From Marininema mesophilum (lineage in GTDB: Bacteria > Bacillota > Bacilli > Thermoactinomycetales > DSM-45169): a DNA stretch of 62,695 nt. This document shows positions 16,688 through 24,835 of this stretch, in pieces. The stretch is taken from contig NZ_FNNQ01000017.1 of the NCBI RefSeq assembly GCF_900106775.1, positions 1-62,695 of the forward strand. Direction: 5' to 3'. Under the pieces are notes generated by a model, which worked only from the letters and a program-made list of their open reading frames with translations, ran no database searches and was not told the origin of the DNA. How positions within the stretch are numbered: position 1 is the first letter of the stretch; each line of letters begins with the position of its first letter. The position numbers and the translations under genes are program-made.

Positions 16688-17188
16688 TTAATTGTTAACA
16701 TTATTAATACTCCATTCGATGTGATTATCTAGTTGACACCATTGGACTATTGCATTAATGTAATTGTTTTCAATAATCATTTCTTGCAAAAATGCTTTGT
16801 GATAATCAGTAATATGATTATTTTGTCGGAGACTATCCAGGTCAATCCAATGAGGGGTTAATTTTTCGGGCTCCATCACCTTAAGGTCTCCAGCAACATT
16901 TTGCGTCTTAAAGAAGAAGCAGACTGAATGATAGTCACTGGTATGGGCTATAAATGACACAACCCCACACAGGTTCAAATCATCCACGCGAAGGCCAGTT
17001 TCTTCATAAACCTCTCTGATACAGGCAGCTTCTAATGGTTCATGCAACTCAACATGTCCCCCTGGAGGTATAAACTGGTTATATACTGATGAGTTTCGAT
17101 TTTTCTTCTTGACCATGGCGATCTTGCTATCCTTCATCACTAAACAAGAGACCTGGACTCTTATACTCAACCCTTTCTCCCCTCTCAT
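16688..17188 (-). CDS. Nudix hydrolase
   Basis: This is a 166-residue Nudix protein that would hydrolyse a nucleoside-diphosphate derivative. The Nudix box is complete: GGHVELHEPLEAACIREVYE followed by ETGL, near residues 43-66. The front strand reads VQVSCLVMKDSKIAMV and the loop VKKKNRNSSVYNQFIPP. The start may be ATG 17188 or TTG 17170; the latter has GGGGAG six bases upstream. It stands alone. Its substrate cannot be predicted. Confidence 0.85.
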   Translation of the reverse strand: MRGEKGLSIRVQVSCLVMKDSKIAMVKKKNRNSSVYNQFIPPGGHVELHEPLEAACIREVYEETGLRVDDLNLCGVVSFIAHTSDYHSVCFFFKTQNVAGDLKVMEPEKLTPHWIDLDSLRQNNHITDYHKAFLQEMIIENNYINAIVQWCQLDNHIEWSINNVNN

Positions 17189-17328
17189 TCTGTACGATTC
17201 CTAAAACGCCGAATTTTACCACTTTTATTGATAAACGTTTTAATTCTAATATTTATATTACTTTTATGGTATTCTTAGCAAACGTTTAGGATTAAGAAAT
17301 CCCATCTTTCCATGTACACGTTTAAAAT

Positions 17329-17682
17329 TTATCCTTTTAGCAATAAATCCTTCTCTAAACCTTTTCCTTCAAAGACGAGCACAGTCATTCCCGTTTCACT
17401 GCCGGACTCATGCTCTTCTCCACTTGACCAAAAGGCAGCCTGCCCTGCTCGAATTGGAATGGACTTCGTATCTTTTGTTCTAACCCACCCCTCCCCAACA
17501 ACAACCATAAAAAGCTGGGGTCCAGGAGTTACATGGAGGCCAAGTAAACTTTTCTGTGAAAAATGGATACACCCAGTCTGTACCCATCCCCCCTGTTTTA
17601 TGATCGGTGTAATACGTATTCCCTGGCTACCAAACTGCGTTATTTTCTTTGCATCTTCAGCCCCAAAATTTAATAACTTCAT
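17329..17682 (-). CDS. Small cupin-fold protein
   Basis: This is a 117-residue single-domain cupin. The beta-barrel is suggested by GCIHFSQKSLLGLHVTPGPQ, the middle VVVGEGWVRTKDTKSIPIRAG, and the late EEHESGSETGMTVLVFEGKG. The usual first metal motif keeps only one His, so metal binding is uncertain. ATG 17682 follows GAGGGGAGGAG, which rules out the longer frame to 17739. It might be an isomerase or a sensor domain; nothing nearby fixes the role. Confidence 0.65.
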   Translation of the reverse strand: MKLLNFGAEDAKKITQFGSQGIRITPIIKQGGWVQTGCIHFSQKSLLGLHVTPGPQLFMVVVGEGWVRTKDTKSIPIRAGQAAFWSSGEEHESGSETGMTVLVFEGKGLEKDLLLKG

Positions 17683-17888
17683 CTTCTCCTCCCCTCTTGA
17701 TCTCCAAAAGATCTGTACTTTCCTATTATCACTAGACATTGACGTTGCGTAAACATATGTTCTGTGCGAGTTGGTCGCAACACGAAAGGGATTGCCCCTT
17801 TGACTAGAGGGGAGTAATCTCCTATATATAGTTTTCCTACCCTGTCCCTTATATCAGAGGATATGCCTTGAACGCTCAATACCACCTT

Positions 17889-18881
17889 CTACCTGGACTC
17901 ACTTGCTCTTTTAGGCTTTACTTTTTTCTCATGCGAAATAGTACCCCAGGAAGCCTGTCTTAATTCACTAAACATTATTAGTATTGCTGATAAAAATATA
18001 ACTGCAGCAGACCCAATAAAAACAGATGTTGTTCCTTTTATTTCAGAAATATATCCAGCTAATAACACACTAACAGGAGCCAATACGCCTGAGATTAACC
18101 GAGACGCACCATTGACCCTACCTAGCAGTTCCGGATCTGTCGTTGACTGAATAAATAGTGATATGAGCCTAGAGATAATAACTACACCAAACATAATAGG
18201 CCATATAAGCAGCTTTCTCAAAAATGATTGTCTATATGTAAACAAAAAGCCTTCCCAACTGTTTGAAAGTATTCTCTTCGGGGTTATTTTCTCTATTTTA
18301 GGTTTTTTGTTATATGATTGGAGGAATAAAAATGTAAAAAGTAGCAATAAAAAAATACCAGAATTAATCCACACACTACCAAATAATCCGAATATAGAAA
18401 TTATACCACCAGATATAGCAGGCCCTAAAGCTTGGCCTGTAGATAATGCTACTTGCATAAATCCGTTAGCACTAGGTAGATCCTCCTTCTCTACAATTTG
18501 GGGTATAATAGAAACGTCAGCAATACCATACAAGCATACACAGATATCTAATATAAAGGAAACTAAAAATATAAGGGATATATTCAGAAAATCGAGCCTC
18601 TCTGTTACTGGAATTAAAATTATTAGAGTTGCTTGAAGAACTGCTATTGTAATAAGCAATTTCTTTCTATTATACATATCAACAATAACTCCACCAAACA
18701 TGTAAACAATAAACTCTGCTAGTTCACCTACTACATACATCGTACCCATTAAAACCGGAGAACCAGTTAGATATAAAACTAATAAGGGCATTAATAAATC
18801 ATATAAACATTCCCCAATTTTATGTATAAATTGACTTGTACCAATAAATACAAATGAACGGTTTTTTAAAACCGATTTCAT
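17889..18881 (-). CDS. MFS transporter with apparent internal deletion
   Basis: This is an MFS_3-like efflux protein of only 330 residues; relatives have about 400-430. The N-terminal six helices look complete (GGVIVDMYNRKKLL, ALGPAISGGIISIFG). After the first helix of the second half (LLIWPIMFGVVII, near residue 235) it passes directly to the motif QSTTDPELLGRVNGASRLIS, which normally comes three helices later. The reading frame is kept. The start ATG has AGGAAG upstream. It is probably non-functional unless the short form has been retained for another reason. Confidence 0.7.
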   Translation of the reverse strand: MKSVLKNRSFVFIGTSQFIHKIGECLYDLLMPLLVLYLTGSPVLMGTMYVVGELAEFIVYMFGGVIVDMYNRKKLLITIAVLQATLIILIPVTERLDFLNISLIFLVSFILDICVCLYGIADVSIIPQIVEKEDLPSANGFMQVALSTGQALGPAISGGIISIFGLFGSVWINSGIFLLLLFTFLFLQSYNKKPKIEKITPKRILSNSWEGFLFTYRQSFLRKLLIWPIMFGVVIISRLISLFIQSTTDPELLGRVNGASRLISGVLAPVSVLLAGYISEIKGTTSVFIGSAAVIFLSAILIMFSELRQASWGTISHEKKVKPKRASESR

Positions 18882-18916
18882 TATAATCTTCCTTTCTTCT
18901 GCATAAAAGTGGAGAA

Positions 18917-18935
18917 CCTAAGGTTTAACCTTAGG
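18917..18935 (-). promoter_or_regulatory. 19-bp palindrome, candidate operator
   Basis: CCTAAGG-TTTAA-CCTTAGG lies 36 bp before the MFS start. Its size and symmetry resemble operators of MerR-type regulators of efflux genes, but no T tract follows and no such regulator is nearby. Confidence 0.35.
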
Positions 18936-19006
18936 CGCTCTACACCTAAACTACTCAATTACTACATTATATTCTTCTTTTAATCGCGTTTCCCATCAAA
19001 CCCGGT

Positions 19007-19273
19007 TTACTGATACCGCTTTAACAATTTTTCATTATAAGTATTTGTAGCAACCGCTCCCCAAATCATACAAATAGGATGAGTGAGAAGTAAGCCAAAC
19101 CCAAAAGTAAATAAGCCAACAAAAACCTCCACAAAAAACATAATGATCCCACCTAATATGGTGGAGTAAAGCATTCCAAGTGGACCAAAGAAAAAAGTTA
19201 GTATTAGAGAAAGTCCCATACTCTTTGTTTGAACAGCGACAACTACATTGGGATTTTGTTGATCCTCCATCAT
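19007..19273 (-). CDS. Small membrane protein with two helices
   Basis: This is an 88-residue protein with a polar N-terminus and two membrane segments (about 20-40 and 43-66), ending in a basic tail. GLSLILTFFFGPLGMLYST recalls TM2-domain-like proteins, but the match is loose. ATG 19273 lies 6 nt after AGGAG. The function is unknown. It sits between two MFS genes on the same strand without obvious coupling. Confidence 0.6.
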   Translation of the reverse strand: MMEDQQNPNVVVAVQTKSMGLSLILTFFFGPLGMLYSTILGGIIMFFVEVFVGLFTFGFGLLLTHPICMIWGAVATNTYNEKLLKRYQ

Positions 19274-19455
19274 ATTCAACTCCTACTATGTAATATTTTT
19301 TAATTATTCTAACATACTTCTTAAAAATATTTGAGTAATAAATCCAAAACAGGAAACAATTTTTCACTATCCAGAGTAGTACTCTTCAAAAAACATCGGA
19401 GAAGCCCTAGGCGTGCCCGCCGCAACTCCTTCTCACCTCGTGGTTTGAAATTGAA

Positions 19456-20754
19456 TCACGATACCTCACCTCTACCTATGCTTTCTCGATGTCGACTGCT
19501 GCGTCCATTCCGAACCCAATCGAACGTCCACACTAACGAAATGAAAGCAAAGGGTAACGCAGTCAACCAGAGCAAATTTTGAACGTTAGCAAATCGCACC
19601 CATTGTGGCACTACCACCATTAGTACAATAAATAAAAATCCATCTACAGCATCAGCCACTACCATTACTCGGCCACGAAATGCATTTGGCGTGTGCTGGA
19701 GCTCAACAGCCAGTAAATTTGCAGGTAACATCAACGCCACCCAAAGTAACAAATAAAACACAAGTCCAAACGTCATCGGCCAAAATGCTAACCCGATTGT
19801 ACCCACTGCAACAACCAATAATGGTGCTGCATATCCGTACGATAGAAGTCGCTCTGTAGCAAACCATTTATGCCATTTATCTGAAAAGTAAGAGCCCAGT
19901 GCCATCCCTATTGCAGCGATCAGTCGATAGATTCCATAGTATTTCTCACCTCCACTAACCTCTGCTGACAATACCGGTACAAGTAATACATCAGATAAAC
20001 TTAAACATCCCCAAATTAAAGTCGATCCTAGTACTAGAAGCTTCAAGGTTCGATTGCCCCGCAAATAGCGAAAGATCCCCCAAAAACCAACTGGAATTTT
20101 CGGCTCAGACTTACCTGATTCCCCTGTATTTTCTTCCTGATCGAGATCTTGATTTTTGGTTGGTAGTGAAATCCATGAAACAAACGCAGAGATAAAAAAT
20201 GTAAGGGCATTAAAGATCATCACCCAGACCACAGCATCTGTTAACAATCCGAACGCGGCTATACCAGCACCTATGATTCTGGCAAGTCCACTAAACACAC
20301 CTAGCAGTCCATTAGCTAGTGACAAATGATTCTTACGAACTAAGGATGGTACGCTTGACGAAAGCGCTGGAAGATATGGCAGTTCCACCACACCAGCCAA
20401 TAGCGCCATCACCATAATTACAGCTATATTTCCCGAAAAAAATGCCATTACTATAGAAATTAATCCCAATAATATGTTGATAATTGTCGTCGTATAGCGA
20501 CGGGAGTATCGATCTACAATCTTCCCTACAAAAGAGACTAGAACAAATTGAGGAGCAAAACGAATCAACAGAAACGCACTGTACATCCCCACAGACTGAG
20601 ATAGCATGTATATATAGGCTGCAAGCGCAATTCCTTGTGCCATATTACCTAGATTGGAAAATGCTTCTGAGAAGGCAAGTCTCCTAAATTTACTGACCCT
20701 CCATACAGGACCGTATTCTGTAAAGGGCATTTTCCTCCGTAATAATCCGTTCAA
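19456..20754 (-). CDS. MFS_3-type efflux transporter
   Basis: This is a full-length major-facilitator exporter of 432 residues with about twelve helices. Landmarks are GKIVDRYSRRYTT between helices 2 and 3, a polar central loop (NQDLDQEENTGESGKSEP), FSDKWHKW, and the late TPNAFRGRVMVVAD, typical of the EntS/MFS_3 group that exports siderophores or drugs. The start is TTG 20754, seven bases after GGGAGGT. It is the closest intact relative in the window of the deleted transporter at 17889. Confidence 0.8.
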   Translation of the reverse strand: MNGLLRRKMPFTEYGPVWRVSKFRRLAFSEAFSNLGNMAQGIALAAYIYMLSQSVGMYSAFLLIRFAPQFVLVSFVGKIVDRYSRRYTTTIINILLGLISIVMAFFSGNIAVIMVMALLAGVVELPYLPALSSSVPSLVRKNHLSLANGLLGVFSGLARIIGAGIAAFGLLTDAVVWVMIFNALTFFISAFVSWISLPTKNQDLDQEENTGESGKSEPKIPVGFWGIFRYLRGNRTLKLLVLGSTLIWGCLSLSDVLLVPVLSAEVSGGEKYYGIYRLIAAIGMALGSYFSDKWHKWFATERLLSYGYAAPLLVVAVGTIGLAFWPMTFGLVFYLLLWVALMLPANLLAVELQHTPNAFRGRVMVVADAVDGFLFIVLMVVVPQWVRFANVQNLLWLTALPFAFISLVWTFDWVRNGRSSRHRESIGRGEVS

Positions 20755-20803
20755 TCAGCTACCTCCCTTAATGATAAATTGATGCTAATACAGCAAGTAA
20801 GTA

Positions 20804-21673
20804 TTGATAGGACTCTCCAGTGCAGAAGCTACTCCAGCATCTAAGTCTAAACTGTCACCATACACCATGGTCTCTAATGAGGGTACGATTACTGCACCAA
20901 CCAAACCTTCTAGCAACAGCAGGAAACGGGATGGTGCTACTACCTCCAGTTACAAAGGAACTGGTGAGACCGTTACCAAGCAACCATCCACTGTCACCAA
21001 AAGAGCTGAAGTAAAAAATAATCTTCCCTTTATCGGAGTCAAGTCGATTATCGGCTCCGATGACCGCGTTCGTGTCAACCGTACAACCTCCTTTCCCTAC
21101 AGTGCCATTGTGCAAATCTCTAGTGATATCGGCGATTGCACAGGTTGGTTTATTAACGCAGATACCATCGTCACCGCTGGCCACTGTGTCTACAACATAG
21201 ACACCGACAAGTGGGCAACCGGGGCAACTATCACCCCTGGTAGAGATAGAAACAATGCTCCTTTTGGTACCGTGAAATCTAAATCCTTTCACTCTGTAGA
21301 GGGTTGGATTACCAATAAAGATACCAACTATGACTACGCAGCCATCAAGATCAATTCCGATATCGGAAACAAAACCGGTTGGTTCGGCCTCAACTGGAAA
21401 ACCGTCACTCGTATTGGTTCAGGGGAAACGATGAGTGGATATCCTAGGGACAAAGACTACGGTACCCAATGGCGCCAAAGTGATAAAATTCGCCAAGTCA
21501 ATGATAAGAAATTATACTACACCAATGACACGAATGGCCAAAGTGGTTCTCCTGTCTATCAAAAAAACAACCACAGCATTGCTATTCATACCGATGGCGG
21601 AAATCCCTATAATCAGGGAATACGCATTAACGAAGATGTCTTCAACAACCTCATGTATTGGAAAGACCACTAA
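20804..21673 (+). CDS. V8/glutamyl-endopeptidase-like serine protease lacking signal peptide
   Basis: This is a trypsin-fold protease of the Glu-specific (S1B) type. The catalytic triad is visible in TAGHCVYN, NYDYAAIKI and TNGQSGSPVY. A propeptide-like region (about 10-85) precedes the mature domain. The protein should be secreted, yet the frame opens at a TAA (20798-20800) and begins IGLSSAEATPAS, which looks like the end of a signal peptide whose hydrophobic core is missing. No ribosome site precedes TTG 20804. The 5' end was probably lost, leaving a silent gene. Confidence 0.7.
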   Translation: MIGLSSAEATPASKSKLSPYTMVSNEGTITAPTKPSSNSRKRDGATTSSYKGTGETVTKQPSTVTKRAEVKNNLPFIGVKSIIGSDDRVRVNRTTSFPYSAIVQISSDIGDCTGWFINADTIVTAGHCVYNIDTDKWATGATITPGRDRNNAPFGTVKSKSFHSVEGWITNKDTNYDYAAIKINSDIGNKTGWFGLNWKTVTRIGSGETMSGYPRDKDYGTQWRQSDKIRQVNDKKLYYTNDTNGQSGSPVYQKNNHSIAIHTDGGNPYNQGIRINEDVFNNLMYWKDH

Positions 21674-21679
21674 TAACGA

Positions 21680-21716
21680 GAAAGAGACATCTGACCCAGA
21701 TCAGATGTCTCTTTTC
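21680..21716 (+). terminator. Rho-independent terminator of the protease gene
   Basis: A 14-bp stem, AAAGAGACATCTGA with its complement, around CCCAGA, followed by a short T run. Confidence 0.85.
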
Positions 21717-21787
21717 TCAAAATCTAATACTCTATGAAAAAGCTTTCACTATATAGTAAGGAAGAACACAGTATGCATAGAAGGAAC

Positions 21788-21832
21788 CCGCCCACTTTTT
21801 GTCTCGGGAACGGTTCCTTTTTTTATTAGCCC
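21788..21832 (+). terminator. Second hairpin with T tract
   Basis: AAGGAACC pairs with GGTTCCTT and seven T residues follow on the + strand. It lies between the protease terminator and the small minus-strand gene at 21842. Confidence 0.6.
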
Positions 21833-21841
21833 GAACGCTAC

Positions 21842-22000
21842 CTAATCGCCCTCAGCTAAGTTGGAGCGAACTATATCCTCGTCAATAGCACCCACATGCT
21901 CTCCTCTGATGATCGACAAACCTGTACGGATGAGTATCTTCTTCCCTACGCCTTTTTTCAAAGTAATCAATCTGACAGAACTTTTTTCCTTTATTTTCAT
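21842..22000 (-). CDS. 52-residue unrecognised small protein downstream of a BceAB-like transporter
   Basis: ATG 22000 lies about 8 nt after AAAGGAGTG and 15 bp after the permease stop, so this frame looks like the last gene of the transporter operon. The product starts MKIKEKSSVRLITLKKGVGK, is strongly basic in its first half and acidic at the end (AIDEDIVRSNLAEGD), with no membrane helix and no cysteine. Bce-type operons sometimes end with a small accessory gene, but I see no likeness to those I know. It might be an accessory or modulator; function unknown. Confidence 0.55.
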   Translation of the reverse strand: MKIKEKSSVRLITLKKGVGKKILIRTGLSIIRGEHVGAIDEDIVRSNLAEGD

Positions 22001-22015
22001 ATTAATACACTCCTT

Positions 22016-23938
22016 TCACTGCTTAGAAGGTGCTACAATTTTTCGATATGTCCGTTCTGTTAAAAGAAAAACCGCACCGTAAATGAGTATGAACACTGTT
22101 GCAGAAACAGCGCTGCTGCCTAACGTTACAGCCCAACTGTCCATAAACGCAATTTTCATCAGTTTCATCACCAGTGGAAGTGCAACACACAAGTGCAGTA
22201 AGGCAATCACCAGTGGCGAGAAAAAGACAATCAAAATCTGTCTACGGATGGTATTGCGGATTTCCTTTTGACTCATTCCGATCTTCTTCAAAATTTTGAA
22301 GCGTGTCTGATCGTCATACCCCTCGGAAATCTGTTTATAGAAAATACTGAGTGCTGTTTCCATGAACAAAATAATACTGATGAGCATTCCAAGAAATAAC
22401 AACCCACCAAAGCGCACCATTAGATCGTCATGGTATCCCGATCTGGATTCGAATTGTATTCCTAACCTTTCTGCCTCTTTGGAAATAGCATAGGAAAAAT
22501 TGGATTTATCCTGATCCTTTCCTGTCAAATCAAACTCATAATACAGATTAGATTCGCGGGAGAGTTTATCTGCCAAAAGACCATCTTTCGGGGATACGAT
22601 ATACAGCCATTTCTGACCGTAAATACCTGCTGAATTGTTTTTTATCGGAAATTTTTTCAGATATTCTTTTACACTGAGCTTTTTCTTACCAAGGGTAAGG
22701 GTGTCTGAATGCTTAGTAGGATCTTCTGAAAATATAAGTACCTCGTCCTTAGAAAGACTCATGTTTTGCCTTGTCAGGTGGTTATACTCTTTGAGCCGCA
22801 TTAAAAAGAACATCTCAAATTTTCCATCTGCATCCAAGTCCTCAGCAAATTTTCCTCCGGTGTATTTCAGAACGTTTTTCCTTTTAAGTGAATGCTTATT
22901 TATATTTTTATCGATAGATTTAAATAATTTGGATACCTTATCTTTATCAGCTACCGGTGCGTTGATTGAAATATCATGGTCGAGTTCGTTAGCAACCGTA
23001 TTGTTAATGCCAAAATAAAGAGAAACTGTCGTTGTCATAATCAAAAGTGTAGCCGTACTGAGAATACAAATATTTGAAAGTCCTAGGGCATTTTGTTTCA
23101 TTCGATATAACATGCCAGATATCAAGGTGAAATTCTTGGACTTATAATAAAAGTGCTCGTTTTGTTGTAGCAATTTTAATACTTGGATGCTGACAGCGAT
23201 AAATAACAAGTACGTTGCAACCAATACACAGACAACGGCACCGAGCATCATATTGCTGTCTTTTTCCGGATTGTTTACTAAAAACGAAAGTGTGTATCCG
23301 CACAGAAGAAGTCCCAAACCCAAACCTGCCAAAAGCCCTTTTGCTTTCGGCTCTTTTTCACCAAGTTGCCCGCCCTTTAAAAGTTCCACAGGATTGGCAA
23401 CATGAATTTGACGCAAATTATATAGGAAACTCAGCAAAAAAATTATGACAAAGGTGATGATTGTCTTTACTACGGCTGGTCCTGATATTGCACCCGAAAA
23501 TGGAAGCTTGGTGCCGATCATTTTAGATAATATCGCTGTTACGAATTGATTGGCGACTACTCCAATAATCAGGCCGCTTGCAATCGAGCAAAAAGAGGTG
23601 ATAGCACTTTCCCAGGTCAGTACTTTGCGAATATGCTTTTTCTCCAGGCCGAGAATGTGATAAAGCCCTAGCTCTTTTTTGCGGCGCTTCATGATAAAGC
23701 TGTTCGTATAAAGCAGAAAAAGAACAGAAAGTGCTGCAAACAAAAGACTGCCAAACTTCATCACGTCAACGATAAAATTTCCACTCGACACGGTTTTCAA
23801 CTGCGTATTCATGCTAAGACTACTGACTATATAATAAAATGAAACGACAATAATACAGGTGATCAGATAGGGTAGCATCATCGATGCGTTTTTCTTCAAA
23901 TTGGTTAACGCCAATTTTCGATAGAGTTGTTTATTCAT
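22016..23938 (-). CDS. BceB-like FtsX-domain permease
   Basis: This is the permease of a peptide-antibiotic detoxification transporter, 640 residues with about ten helices. FtsX domains lie near 55-240 and at the C-terminus, and a large outside region (about 310-520) sits between helices 7 and 8, the ligand-binding feature of BceB/VraE proteins. FIMKRRKKELGLYHILGLEK is the family's cytoplasmic coupling motif, repeated as FKILKKIGMSQKEI. ATGA overlap couples it to the ATPase. The target is probably a cell-wall-active peptide. Confidence 0.85.
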   Translation of the reverse strand: MNKQLYRKLALTNLKKNASMMLPYLITCIIVVSFYYIVSSLSMNTQLKTVSSGNFIVDVMKFGSLLFAALSVLFLLYTNSFIMKRRKKELGLYHILGLEKKHIRKVLTWESAITSFCSIASGLIIGVVANQFVTAILSKMIGTKLPFSGAISGPAVVKTIITFVIIFLLSFLYNLRQIHVANPVELLKGGQLGEKEPKAKGLLAGLGLGLLLCGYTLSFLVNNPEKDSNMMLGAVVCVLVATYLLFIAVSIQVLKLLQQNEHFYYKSKNFTLISGMLYRMKQNALGLSNICILSTATLLIMTTTVSLYFGINNTVANELDHDISINAPVADKDKVSKLFKSIDKNINKHSLKRKNVLKYTGGKFAEDLDADGKFEMFFLMRLKEYNHLTRQNMSLSKDEVLIFSEDPTKHSDTLTLGKKKLSVKEYLKKFPIKNNSAGIYGQKWLYIVSPKDGLLADKLSRESNLYYEFDLTGKDQDKSNFSYAISKEAERLGIQFESRSGYHDDLMVRFGGLLFLGMLISIILFMETALSIFYKQISEGYDDQTRFKILKKIGMSQKEIRNTIRRQILIVFFSPLVIALLHLCVALPLVMKLMKIAFMDSWAVTLGSSAVSATVFILIYGAVFLLTERTYRKIVAPSKQ

Positions 23939-24696
23939 GATGTTTCCCTCGCGGTCGAGATAGCGGAGAGGACGCTGAATATTTTTTGTGTTATATCTTC
24001 ATTTGGAGAGTGCTTAGAAACCTCACAGATGATTTTGCCGTCCTTAATAAAAAGAACTCGATTGGCGCACCCTGCTGCCTGCACACTATGGGTCACCATC
24101 ATGATGGTTTGCCCTTCTCTGTTTAATTCAGAAAAAAGTTTCAAAAGCTCTTCGGAAGAATGGGAATCTAGCGCACCGGTCGGTTCATCAGCCAAGATTA
24201 AACTTGGGGAGGTAATCAAGGAACGTGCTACTGCCGTTCGTTGCTTTTGACCACCGGAAACCTCATAAGGAAATTTCCTCATTAGATTCTCAATACCTAA
24301 TTTCCGTACAAGGGGAAATAGCCTTTCTTTCATCACTTTTCTGGAGCAGTTAGACAATACCAGGGGTAGTAGAATGTTATCCTTGATGTTTAAATTGTCC
24401 AGCAGATTGAAGTCTTGAAAGACAAAGCCAAGATTATCCCGCCGAAAGGAGGATAACTCATCCTCTCTGATGTCCGCATAGCTCTTTCCATTCAATAAAA
24501 CCGATCCCTCTGAGGGACTGTCCAGGGAAGCCATGATGTTTAACAGGGTGGTTTTACCCGATCCAGACTCTCCCATAATGGCAATAAACTCGCCCTGATC
24601 AACAGAAAAAGAGATATTTGACAAAGCCTCAACTTGGTTACCTCTAAATCTTGTTTTGTATATTTTTTTCAGGCTTTTCACCTCTAAAATCGTCAT
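23935..24696 (-). CDS. BceA-like ABC transporter ATPase
   Basis: This is a 253-residue ATPase of the MacB/BceA group that powers the adjacent permease. Walker A GESGSGKTT, Q-loop VFQDFNLLD, signature VSGGQKQRTAVARSL, Walker B LILADEPTGALDS and the His switch VTHS are all present. ATG 24696 follows AAAGGAGGAGC. The leader before it contains a terminator-like hairpin and an inverted repeat, so its expression is probably set separately from the kinase genes upstream. Confidence 0.88.
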   Translation of the reverse strand: MTILEVKSLKKIYKTRFRGNQVEALSNISFSVDQGEFIAIMGESGSGKTTLLNIMASLDSPSEGSVLLNGKSYADIREDELSSFRRDNLGFVFQDFNLLDNLNIKDNILLPLVLSNCSRKVMKERLFPLVRKLGIENLMRKFPYEVSGGQKQRTAVARSLITSPSLILADEPTGALDSHSSEELLKLFSELNREGQTIMMVTHSVQAAGCANRVLFIKDGKIICEVSKHSPNEDITQKIFSVLSAISTARETS

Positions 24697-24719
24697 TTAT
24701 GCTCCTCCTTTAATTGCTT

Positions 24720-24773
24720 TCCAAAACAAAACACCCTTGCTTCGATACCAATCATACTCGAAGGCAAAGGTGT
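24720..24773 (-). terminator. Terminator or attenuator before the ATPase gene
   Basis: On the minus strand ACACC...TCGA (24773-24758) pairs with TCGA...GGTGT (24745-24731), followed by TTTTGTTTT. Only about 25 bases remain before the start codon, so there is no room for a promoter after it. That makes it an attenuator, or an incomplete stop between the kinase and transporter genes. Confidence 0.6.
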
Positions 24774-24815
24774 TATTTATCCGCTGTTCTTCACGGAAAC
24801 CTGATGCTTCTATAC

Positions 24816-24835
24816 GGAAATTCTTACGAATTTCC
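24816..24835 (-). promoter_or_regulatory. Inverted repeat, candidate response-regulator operator
   Basis: GGAAATTC and GAATTTCC are exact inverted arms around 4 bases, overlapping the kinase stop codon and lying 120 bp before the ATPase start. Bce-type regulators bind inverted repeats upstream of their transporter genes. Confidence 0.45.

Noticed and set aside
17679..17885. 68-residue minus-strand frame before the cupin gene
   Set aside because: It has only a weak AGAAGGTGG site and no recognisable fold. It could be a relic, but I cannot support it.
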